Positions 36,085 through 45,418 of a stretch of 64,000 bases of DNA are shown here, one piece after another (within the stretch, counting starts at the first letter, position 1; every line of letters starts with the position of its first letter). The position numbers and the translations under genes were made by a program. The stretch covers positions 19,853,701 to 19,917,700 of the forward strand of contig JAVTVX010000004.1 in the NCBI GenBank assembly GCA_033439265.1. Direction: 5' to 3'. Below the pieces are notes generated by a model. That model did not search any database and had not been told where the DNA came from. It worked only from the letters and a program-made list of their open reading frames with translations. Source of the DNA: Dillenia suffruticosa. Taxonomy: Eukaryota; Streptophyta; Magnoliopsida; Dilleniales; Dilleniaceae.

Positions 36085-36475
36085 TGACATGAGTGACATG
36101 CTCCAGGCGCCCGCACATGCATGCGTAGGCGCCGCACGGCATGCTCCAGGCGGCCGCGCATGCATGGGCATGCTGTACGCGGAGTAGCCCTGGCATGCGT
36201 CGTGGGCTTGAGCACCCTGCGCGGGTGCCCATGCAGGAATGTTCGGGCATCCGTGCGGGCCCTTGCATTCGTCCTTGCCTCGTGCAAGAATGCGCAGTTG
36301 CCCAGTCGGTCGCATGCGCGGGAGCCAGCGCGGGCTAGGGCAGGCGCCCACACAAGCGTTTGCATGCGCACTTGCCCCGCTTGGGCATATGCCATGCATG
36401 TGAGCGTGGCATGCGCGAGTGCCCGTGTGGGCACCCGTGTAAGCGCTTCTCTGCGCGCGGTGCGGTCCCAACACT
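36085..36475. other. GC-rich island 3 in CACTA B1
   Basis: About 390 bp of GCATGC/GGGCGCC/CGCGCGG-rich sequence directly after the tRNA-like module. ORFs above 130 codons are open on both strands in overlapping frames. They show Ala/Arg/Cys/His-biased composition and no domain, so they are not annotated as genes. Confidence 0.8.
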
Positions 36476-37109
36476 GCCTTTGTCTTGAGTGGCATATTGT
36501 TAATTTAAATAATATATTAATATGAATTTGTTAATTTTAATTGTTAATATTATTAATTTTAATTGTCTAATAATATTAAATTAGTAATTATTAATATTAT
36601 ATAATTTTATATAAATTTTAAAAATAAACAACTAACAATATTAATATTAATTTATTTTATTTCACACTTAATTTACAAGATTTACTCTTTTAACATTTAT
36701 AAATATTTGAATGATATTTCTCATTTTGGCGCCAAAAATAATTTTCTATTTCAGTACCAATTTAATTAAATTTCTTTTTTTCCTGCTTTGTTTCTTTATT
36801 CCCTTAGCACAAGTTAATAACGTGCCAAAAATATTTTCTTATTTATTTCATTTATTTATCTTTTTTTTTCGATTGCTTTATTTCAATACAAATTTGTGCA
36901 AATGATTTGATTTGTTTTTAATATGATGGACAAATATTCTAAAGAAATGATGAATATATTGGTGGGTGATTGTATTTCTTGAATTTGTATATTCAAATAT
37001 TCAATCTAAACACACATGGTTTTCAATCACTTGTTAATCATAGAGAGAGTAATGATCTAATGTATCCAATTACATGATAATTTTTTGACTATGATATATT
37101 GGGTATGTA

Positions 37110-37330
37110 TGATTTATTCATAGATTTATATAATCATTCACAAATTTGCATGATTGTAGATGATCCAACTTCTCATGCATTTAATGTGAATGAAGATAAG
37201 TTTTATGAATTATTTTAGAATACCAAAAAATCAATATATTCAAATTGAAGTATGCTATACTAATTTTAAATAATGTTACAAGTGAAAAATTAGTAGTTGA
37301 GATATGGTTGGAGTTGGTGGTACATATGTG
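37110..37330 (+). pseudogene. Possible CACTA transposase (TNP2-type) relic
   Basis: A frame near 37159-37217 reads DDPTSHAFNVNEDKFYELF and is followed, after stops, by NTKKSIYSN. This resembles the FY.LL.DA..PLY..C segment preceding the Transposase_21 core of plant CACTA TNP2-like proteins. The rest of the protein is absent. The match is short and from memory of the family pattern, so it is tentative, but it fits an element with CACTA ends. Confidence 0.45.
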
Positions 37331-37999
37331 TGTGTATGTGATGTGTGAGTTGTGTGTATGGAAATTACGTGAAGTGTGAAAATATGAAAGATTAAATTTT
37401 TATTCATTGCGGATCATGCTTTGTAAATATAAATTGGTGATCGAATTTGAGACCCAGTTTCTGTCGATACAATAGATACAAGATTTAGTATTTTTCATTA
37501 ATTATACAAATATAATTAATTACACCATTACATACAATTAAATTACATTGTCATATTTTCAAATTATACTCAATAAATTTTCAAAACTATAATACTATAT
37601 TTTGTAAATTACTAATTTCATATCATTACATTATTTAAATTAATAATATTAATAAGTTTATTGTCATCGAATATAGAATATATGTTATTTTTTATTAATT
37701 AAATGGATATAATTAACATAGTACAAAGGTTATGGCAAGGGATTGCGCATGTGCTTGCATGAAATGCATGAAATATAGTAACTAGTTAGTAAGTAGTTTG
37801 TTAATAAGTAGTAAAAATTAAAAGTGATTTTTTCAACACGCATATGAAAGACACATGGCAGTATTGATTAAAAGTATAAAAAAATTATGAGGAATTAAGA
37901 AACGTGGTAATGAAAAAGGAGGCGGGAGAAAAAGTGCAAAGGTGGTGTTTTAAAAATTTATTTGTGAAAATGATATATTATAAATCATACGCAGGCGAA

Positions 38000-38700
38000 A
38001 TCTCCACCATCAAAGTTTCTCCATCCTTCCCTTGAAAGCTCTTCTCCCCTAACCCATTTAAAGCTCTCACTCACAGTTTGCAAAGTTTTATCAAAAGTTA
38101 ATCACGTTCGGTATTTGAAAGATTTGGACGAACAATGGATAAGCATTGTACGAAGAATCATAACTCTTCCAAGAAAGAACAAGTTCAGTCGAACAAACTC
38201 AATCATCCAAAATGTTACCCAGGCTTTAAAAATAAACATATTATTTTTATTTTAATTTGAGATTTAATATTAAAATACCGTTTTTTATTTTTTATTTTGA
38301 ACAGTTGTGAAGAAATATAGATATCAATGCTATCAAGATGTTTTGAATTTAGAGAAAGAAAACGCTATCTGCTCTCTTCTATTCTCTGATAATATTTTCA
38401 TTTACAATCATTATTTATTATTTACAATGATTTCACTATTTCATTATTGGTTTTTAATAAATAGATTGACACAAAAGATTGTGAATACAAATGCCTTCAA
38501 AAACTGTGATGAACATTTTTTGTTTGGAATATCTCAGAAGACATATAGTTGTAGGATCTGTAATCTTTTCTATCTTTTTTTGATCTTATATGTATCAATG
38601 ATTCTACTTTGTATCAATTACAATTCTTATTACGTTTATATTATTTTTGTAATTTCTTTATTTTTTAGTCTTTTAATGTACTTACTATCTTAAAAAAAAA
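38000..38700 (+). other. CACTA B1 inner 3' region without recognised gene
   Basis: A 128-codon ORF (38307-38693) is rich in Phe, Leu, Ile and Tyr with no recognisable family; this composition is expected from T-rich DNA. A short frame with MDKHCTKNHNSSKKEQ (about 38133-38180) is also unassigned. Confidence 0.5.
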
Positions 38701-39454
38701 ACCGTCACTATTGATATTATGTGGTAATCATTTGGTAACAATGGAAATGGGCAGTAACTTAGTGGTAACCGATGATACAAGTAGTAATTTTTTTTTACAC
38801 TTGTGATAACAAAGAATAAAAAATAGTAACATTCCTAATCTAATATAATGATAAAAGAGAGACAGTAACATTTTCTAAAACTTGTATAACCGACAATACA
38901 ATAACCATGACGATACAAGACAGTAACCACGTGGTAACCGACAGTAACCATATGGTAATCTATAGTAACTTATACTAACATTTTCCAGCCTGACAATAAA
39001 AATAGTAATTTTTCTTCACTCGTGGTAACCGATAATACAAGTAGTAACTTATACTAACACATGTGATAACTAAGTGGTAATCAACGATAAAAGGTAGTAA
39101 CATTTCTTAATATATGTGGTAACTGATGATAAATGACAGTAATATTTCTTAATGGTTGTGGTAACTGACGATAAAATGTAATAACACTTTTTAACACATA
39201 TAATAACCGATGATAAAAGATAGTAATTTTTATCAATACTTTTGAAACCGATGATCAAAGATAGTAATTTTATCAACACTTTTCTAACCGTTATTATAAA
39301 TCAATCACATGCTCCAACAGTAATCAAAACTGTCGAGATAGATCTATCCCAATTAGTGTATAGCCGACTGAAGGTGTATCCGTTGGAGAAGGTTCTGCGG
39401 ACGGTAGTAGACGGTTTTCGTCCATCTGAATAGTGCATTTGTTTTGTAGTGATG

Positions 39455-39788
39455 GGACCATGGCTAAATACTAGGAAAAGTTCAAAGAATTATGGTCTAT
39501 TATTCTGCACAAAAACCCAAAGTTCACTGAGTCCTCTTTGTCTCTAGCTTCATTAGTGGGGTGAAGTAGGAAATTGAACCAATGCTAAGGATGTTGAAAC
39601 TCACTACCCTACTATAAGCTTTCAAAATGGCAACACTACAAGAACATGCATTGAAATTGGCTAAACCAAGGAGTCTCGAAATGAACAAGAGCTAGGATCC
39701 AGGTGGAACCAAGAACATGGAATTTATTCAGTCCCAGTACTAAGCCTCCATCATTTTAAGGCAAGGATGTGCTTAAAGGGGATGGTAT
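39455..39788 (+). pseudogene. Gypsy-type gag, C-terminal part after CACTA B1
   Basis: It resumes the gag frame of 32490-33049: FKELWSIILHKNPKFTESS (about 39481-39537) matches the helical C-terminal half of Retrotrans_gag. Then come LSLASLVG and, after stops, ATLQEHALKLAKP near 39640. No zinc knuckle, protease or RT follows before the polypurine tract. Confidence 0.8.
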
Positions 39789-40268
39789 TGTAACAGACAA
39801 TAGATGAGTTTTGAAAATAACGGCTACTAGCTGTTAACTTTGTTAATTCAGTTGCAACCATTGTGAGTTAGGGTTGTTGATCTACTTGCATTAGTTAGTA
39901 TCAGTTGAGTAATTGATATTAGTTTTGATCAATCAGGCAACTAAATGGTAAACTGTATAAAAAGGAAATGTAAAATTGGAATGAGCGGAAATGAAAATGA
40001 TATTACTGTTCTCTTTCTCTCTCTAAAGCCATTCTCTCTCTCTTCTTTCCTTCTCTCTGTAATTCTTGCTATCTTATTCTTCTTCAATTCCCTTTCAATC
40101 TACTACATTCCATAGCATTCCTTTTATCAACATTCTATCCAATATCATGTGTAAAACCCCACGTCTCCATGCTCTGTTTTGCCAACTCACATGCTCTATT
40201 TTCCATGTTTCTTGAGTATGGTCACTAAGTAAGCTCTCTTCCTATTTCCTCACTACTAGATTATGACA
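39789..40268 (+). repeat. 3' LTR of the gag-only element
   Basis: Starts TGTAACAGACAATAG and ends AGATTATGACA. It is co-linear with 31957-32444, with scattered substitutions and a few small indels (for example a shorter CTT run). Confidence 0.92.
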
Positions 40269-40590
40269 TTCACCTTTTTATGAGTGTAGCATATGTAGGT
40301 ATTTTACAAGTGTATGACTAAGTCCCAATTTAAATTGAGACGGAAAAGAATGTGAATAATGGATACCTTTACTATAATGATAATGTGCATTAATTAGCTT
40401 TGTTTAAGACTAAAGAGTAGTTCATGTGTATAAAGTAATTAACTCTATGAAACGATACCCCTTAAGAAACTAACCTGACTCGAACCAGATTTAATTGAAT
40501 TTAACGTGATTACTGAATAACAATAATTTATACCAAAAAAGAAAACTTAGTGAAATCAAGACTATTACGAGTGATGATTCAGAAATTTTA
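40269..40590. other. Unassigned intergenic DNA
   Basis: Moderately AT-rich sequence between the gag-only element and the LINE. No repeat or coding signal is seen. Confidence 0.55.
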
Positions 40591-40739
40591 ATGCTTGTAC
40601 TTCCTTTTCCCCTCACCTTCGACACTGGTGAGACTGGCATAGAGCGAGGTCTCTCTATCAAGGAAGCTTATCATTGACACCATAGTACCAAGTGGGTCAA
40701 AGGGAATGATGGAGAGGAGTGACCGGCATTGCATCCAAG

Positions 40740-41450
40740 TTTTAAGGCCTCACTTCTCTGGTCTAACCATCCATTCGAATTGCCAGAGTCCATGCTTCTT
40801 GCATACTCTAATGAATTTTTAGATAATAAAAAGGAGGCAAATGTGGCTTTGGCTGACTCACAGATTCCCTTTGTTTCTATTCCCAATGAACTATTGTGAA
40901 TTCTCAAAAGCCGGTGGCATTCATCAGTTATCATTAAGATATGGGGTAAGATGGTTTGTTATCATTTTTTATGTACTTCCATTCTATCGCTATAGATAAT
41001 TTAGGAAGATCTTGATTTGATAGACATGGATAAGGTGTTCTACCTTGCTAAGCTTTCTGACCAATTGGATTACTATCGTGCAATGACTAGGGTCCTGAGT
41101 TATCCAAGATCACTACCTAGTTGTTATGAAGTAGTGACCATGGTTTGTTCCTTTGAAATAACCAATTCATAGGATGGCTGTTTGGGTTTATCTTCATAGA
41201 TTGCAGATTAAACTATTCGATACGGAGGTTTTGTACCGTATCAGAAATTAATTAGGCCATCCCCTACGGATTGATGTTAACACAACAATTGCCTCCCTTG
41301 GTAAATATACTTAGATTTATGTTGAGACTGATTATCAAAGGCTCTTGTTCCCAAAGTTCGGATTCAGAAGTAGGTTCAATGGATGAAGTATGAGGGGCTT
41401 CATTTGATTTGTTTTGGTTGTGGTCGAGAGGGATACCCGAAAGAATAGTG
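40740..41450 (+). pseudogene. LINE ORF1 remnant (DUF4283 and CCHC knuckle)
   Basis: Text such as SRWHSSVIIKIWGK (40906-40947), DLDLIDMDKVFYLAKLSDQLDYYRAM (about 41010-41085, quoted here in parts: DLDLIDMD, KVFYLAKLSD) and VYLHRLQIKLFDTEVLYRI-like sequence (41180-41245) follows the DUF4283 pattern. The knuckle YEGLHLICFGCGREGYPKE (41389-41445) keeps two Cys residues, but a Tyr stands where the His is expected and the last Cys is lost. ORF1 proteins of this type bind the LINE RNA. Confidence 0.8.
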
Positions 41451-42259
41451 TAGGGTTGGGTATTCTCTCGGTTTTGGCGAGTCCTCTATTCTAGTAGCCA
41501 ATGGTTCTAATCCCTCTATTTGTTTAGATGGACAAGCTCCATGACAGAGGATGGTTTTGGTCCATGGATACAAGTTCATCATAAGCCAAGAAGGGCCGAC
41601 CATCACTCGGCCAATCTCGCAATTCTGGTTGTCACCCTCTTTGTAATCATTTCGATAGATTGGATGCTCTAGCGGATAGTGAGGACTCTTTGGCTATCCT
41701 CATTACTATTTTAATAGAGATGGAGAGATTGATGGCAATAACAGAGGATCTCACGCTCGAGGGCCATCGTCATGGACCCAAGTCATTGGGTTCTAAGAAT
41801 AGGTTCGCTACTGGGCTCTAAAAGGGCAAAACGATGGCTGTTTCAGGCCCATTTATGTTGGACACTTCTCGGTCCAAGTGCAATCTTGACTCCCTACAAT
41901 TTAGTGTTCGTCCTTCCCCGGGCCTGGTCATACTAGCAGAGGTGCTGGTTCCTCTAGTGCCACAAGTTTGGTTCCTATATCCATCATCACTGAAATGCTC
42001 TCTGACTAGACCTCCTTGCCGGGTTCGTGTACTCCTCGACTTCTCTTGATTCACATGGGTAAAATGGCATCGTCGACCCCTTCCATCCGACCGGGCGACA
42101 ATGAGGCTTCCTACTCCTTACATTTCCTTTCCTATAGTTCTCTCTTTAACTCAACCGACCTCCCCTGATGTTCTTCCTAGTGTGATGTAGTGTCAAGTGT
42201 TGATATAGGTAAATGGGGTCATCGAAAACTACATCCTATTTTATGGACTTATTTGTGAG

Positions 42260-43330
42260 AGCTTCCTTTAGAGGTGTTTGTGGTGGATAAAGTAATTGAC
42301 AACTTACTATTGATATCGAGGATCAGGTATATCTATGTCATCCTATTGAGTTGTTTGAGATCCCATCAACTTCTTTTTTCCATGAAGGGACTCAAAGGTC
42401 TGGTCCTGATAGTATCTGATCTCTGTTTTACCAGAAGTTTTGGAAGATTACTCACCCTGCTTTGTGTCAATTTATTGGGAACGCTTTTCCGGATGATTTC
42501 TTCCCTCTGGAGTTTTTCCAGGCACTTATTTTCACAATTCAAAAAATGGCATGTTCAATTGGTTTGCATGAGTTTTGGCCTATAAGTCTACTTAATATTT
42601 GTTATAAGATCCTCACCAAGGTGTTAGACACTCGACTTCATCCTATCCTATAAAAGGTGATGAGCCCAATTCATAGTAGCTTTCTTTTATGTTAGAGTCC
42701 ATTAGATAATATATTTGTTACTTAGGAAATTATGCATTCCATTTGCACTTCTAGTGGGGCTCATTGGAGAATGCTTATGAAAGTTGACATTTGGTGCGCT
42801 TATAACAGTGTTAGGCTTTTTTGGGTCAAACTTTATAGGATTTCCAGTTCCTTAGTCAGTTGGTTTGCCTGAATATATTTGTTATCACTTACGCTCTGTC
42901 TGTATTGTTTTGAAATGGGAAGATTTTTCCTTCTTTCGTTCCTAGAAATGGACTAAGACAAGGGGATCCAATATCCCTCTACCTCTTTATCTTGGTTATG
43001 GAGAAGTTTTCCTATATGATTTATGTTCGGGTCCGTACGGGCTATTGGGCTCCTATTCGTACCTTTCGCATGGGCCGCCTATTTCTTATATGTTTTTCAC
43101 GATGATCTTATACTCTAGTTGTAGATACAAAGTCCAAAGACATGACTGTAGTTCTCAGATACCTTCATGAATTTTCTGAGTGAATTGGGTTAGTTTTGAA
43201 TCGTAGTAAGTCCAAGCCTTTTGTTTCTCCTCGAGCTTCTTTGCCTCTAAAGAAGTTTATGGCCTGTCAGTGTTAGTTCCATTTGACAGAGGATCTGGGA
43301 GGTTTATCTCGACATCCCTATAACTCATGG
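42260..43330 (+). pseudogene. LINE reverse transcriptase remnant
   Basis: Visible RT blocks are FYQKFWKITHPALCQFI (42430-42480), FWPISLLNICYKILTKVLD (42572-42630), DNIFVT.EIMHSI (42708-42745) and the palm motif MKVDIWCAYNSV (42777-42812; the usual form is DMSKAYD.V). RNGLRQGDPISLYLFILVME (42946-43005) is the conserved QGDPLSPYLF block. The active-site YADD block is not clearly preserved near 43090-43130. Multiple frameshifts. Confidence 0.88.
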
Positions 43331-43959
43331 CTAAGCAAATAGATCTTAGTATCAATACTTGGGTGAATGTGTTTGGAATAAGACTTCCAGTCAGAAGTCG
43401 GGAATATTAAGTGTTAATGGGCCAAAAATGTTAATTTAACAGTCACTGATTCCTTCCCATGCCATGCAGTTAGCTTGGTTACCTGAATCAATTTGTGCTC
43501 AACTTGATAAGTTAAATTGCCAATTTCTATGGGTGCAATACCAAGGGGGCTTGACGAGTTCATGTAATTCAGTAGAATTTAGGGTGTTAGCTTAAGGTTT
43601 TTGGTGGTTTGGGGCTTCATAAGTCTCATGATACAAATTGCACCCTTCTTGCCAAGCTAGATTTGAGGATCCTATGATTGACTCGACACTTTGGTGTTTA
43701 GTACTCTTGAATAAATACCCCCCATTATGGGGATTTCCTTTATTGTCGTTAGCCCTCTGTTTGCTCATCCTTTTGGTGAGGCCTTTTATGAATTCATAAA
43801 TTCTAATGGGCAAGCTACATTGGCAACTAGGGAGTGGATTATATATTCGGTAAGTGTCTTATGATCTTTCGAATTCTTCTACTGCTCTGTAGGTTAGTCG
43901 ATTTATTACTCATGAACATAATGGGATGTCTCTAGCCTTGCTACTCTTCTCCCAGAGCC

Positions 43960-44536
43960 TATTATCGAGGAGGTTCATCCCTTTTTGATCCCTTGAGATC
44001 CCATGTCCCTAGATTTAGTGTGTCGGGTGGGCGATTCTTTAGGATTTTTCTTTGTACGGTCAGCATACTCCAAGTTCTGACATTTAGAGGATTCTACCCC
44101 TCCTACTGTTTCCTAGAAGTGGATTTGGTAGTTAAAATGCCAAAAATGGGTCAAGTTCCATGTGTGGCTTTTCTATAATGGTACTCTGATAACAAATGAT
44201 ACTTGGTTCTGTCATGGGCTTATCACTGATCCTAGTTGTCCTCTCTATCATGAGCTTTTTGGAAACATCTATCCATCTCTTTCGAGGTTGTGCCCTTGTT
44301 TGTCGGGCTTGGTTTTAGATCTTTTCTATATCCTCCCTTCCCCGACTGGTGTTAGGGAGCTTGTTAGAAAAGATTGGTTGGCTCGGAATTGCCGATCTCA
44401 CGCACCCCACATGGGTGGCCTATCTTTTTGTCTACACTCTATGGGTCATTTGGAAAGCACGATGTAAAATTGTGTTTGAGGGTCTCTCTCTCTTTGAAAA
44501 GTGTTGCTATCGTCACCTCCAACCATACTCGAGAGG
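43960..44536 (+). pseudogene. LINE zf-RVT and C-terminal remnant
   Basis: Contains FSVSGGRFFRIFLCTV (from about 44014), KMPKMGQVPCVAFL (about 44137, the 'P.K..FF.WL' region of zf-RVT) and YTLWVIWKARCKIVFEG (44433-44483), typical of plant L1 C-termini before RNase H. The Cys/His knuckle between them is degraded. Confidence 0.75.
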
Positions 44537-44990
44537 CACTACTAGAAAACGAACTTTCAGCGATGGAAAAATCCATCACTGAAAGTCTCCGTTCCTGAAA
44601 GTCCCTTTTCCGTCGCTAAATTCGTTGCAAAAAGTGACCCCACTAATTTATCCATCGCTGAAAGTTCGTTTTCCGTCGCTAAATTCATCGCAAAAAGTGA
44701 CCCCGCTAATTTTCAGCGATGGATTTTTTTTCCATCGCAAATATCAGCGTCGGATTAACGACAGAAAAAATCCGTCGCTGAAATCGAAAAAAATAAAAAC
44801 TGCGACAGACAGGGGTCCATCGCTGATATGAGTTATGAAAAAAGAAAATAAAGTACATAACAACTCCAGCCCACCACCCACATTAGCTGTTGGTGAGATT
44901 CAAACCCGCGCGCAAGGATAATGTGAGACCACTCTAGCCACTAGACCAAAGAAATTATCAAATTATATTGCTAAAGAATATTTGATAGTG
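44537..44990. mobile_element. 5' end of a third CACTA-type element (C1), 3' end not found
   Basis: Begins with CACTACTAGAAAA, the canonical plant CACTA terminus. It is followed by subterminal words TTTCAGCGATGGAAAAATCC and TCCGTCGCTAAATTC, related to but distinct from family A (CAGCGATGG instead of TAGCGACGA). A matching TTTTCTAGTAGTG end with an AGG target duplication was not found downstream, so the element is truncated or decayed. The end coordinate is nominal. It carries a minus-strand tRNA-like module. Confidence 0.75.
44896..44948 (-). other. tRNA-like A/B-box module in CACTA C1
   Basis: On the minus strand, A box TGGTCTAGTGG (44938-44948) and B box GGTTTGAATCT (44896-44906) are 42 bp apart, and GCTAGAGTGG follows the A box as in a D-arm. 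CGCGCG sequence lies just before the B box. This is one of the most tRNA-like of the modules. Acceptor-stem pairing is incomplete, so a tRNA-derived relic is more likely than a working tRNA. Confidence 0.65.
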
Positions 44991-45418
44991 ATAAAAAAGT
45001 AAGTGATCTAACAATGATGAAATCTGTTTGAACCATGCAATAAAGTTATAACATTAAAGCTTTTTAGTCCAATCCAAATATAGGCGAAGAATCCTTTTTG
45101 TGAAAGCCAAAAAACAAAAGACCCATAAAATAATTTACAGGTACCTAAGAGAACAAAATTGGATAAATTAGTAAGTAAATAAACATCAAGATCGCTACAT
45201 AGGCTTGGCTTACAAAGTTTAGATACTGAATAATGAAATTGAAGAATAAGTATGTATTGTTAGACGTGATTTATGTTGTGTAAAATAGAAGAGATTCAAC
45301 ATCAAGAGAAGAGGCAAAACTATGATCCACAAACACATGGATTAAATGTGCACATGAAGTTGTAGCATCTAAGGGGCTAATATAATCAACTACACCATGC
45401 ATGTCATGTTGACCAATT
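44991..45418. other. Region downstream of the WAK-like pseudogene
   Basis: No gene is seen. It is probably 3' flank of the minus-strand kinase pseudogene and may include the decayed end of CACTA C1. Confidence 0.45.

Larger units (their letters stand above)
33050..39451 (+). mobile_element. CACTA (En/Spm) element B1, 6.4 kb
   Basis: Left end CACTATAAATTAAAATGC; right end, read inward on the minus strand, CACTACAAAACAAATGC. The 3-bp target duplication is ATG (33047-33049, 39452-39454). The insertion interrupts a gag frame that resumes exactly after the duplication. Subterminal regions carry a different motif from family A: GGTAAGTAGTAA/GTGGTAACC-type words in 33530-33790 and 38700-39300. The core has three GC-rich islands (33805-33925, 35150-35220, 36085-36475), a purine tract, a tRNA-like module and a short transposase-like relic (37110-37330). 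No intact ORF. Confidence 0.95.
31957..40268 (+). mobile_element. Gag-only LTR retrotransposon (TR-GAG-like), split by CACTA B1
   Basis: Two LTRs (31957-32444 and 39789-40268, about 480 bp) flank an internal region of only about 940 bp once the 6402-bp CACTA is removed. A primer-binding site TGGTATCAAAGC (32449-32460) follows the 5' LTR. A polypurine tract AAAGGGGATGG (about 39775-39785) precedes the 3' LTR. The internal part encodes only gypsy-type gag, as in plant terminal-repeat retrotransposons with a GAG domain. A clean target duplication is not evident (TTTTC against TTCAC). It must have relied on enzymes from other elements. Confidence 0.88.
40590..44536 (+). mobile_element. L1-type LINE with internal deletion
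   Basis: ORF1-like, RT and zf-RVT blocks occur in order on the plus strand. The apurinic endonuclease domain expected between ORF1 and RT is missing: only about 200 bp separates the ORF1 tail (about 42060) from RT text (about 42270). Frameshifts and stops are frequent throughout. It ends where a CACTA-type terminus begins at 44537. No poly(A) tail was found, so the 3' end may have been lost or displaced. Confidence 0.85.

Noticed and set aside
35763-36525. ORFs of 130-240 codons in and next to the GC island of CACTA B1
   Set aside because: Overlapping in several frames. The minus-strand C-terminal halves are Phe/Ser/Leu runs translated from the purine tract. No domain and no plausible signals.
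38307-38693. 128-codon ORF as a membrane-protein gene
   Set aside because: The hydrophobic product is what T-rich DNA encodes by chance. It lies inside CACTA B1 and matches no family I recognise.
44975-44990. TTTGATAGTG as the right terminus of CACTA C1
   Set aside because: It does not match the inverted CACTACTAGAAAA end, and the following bases (ATA) do not repeat the left flank AGG.
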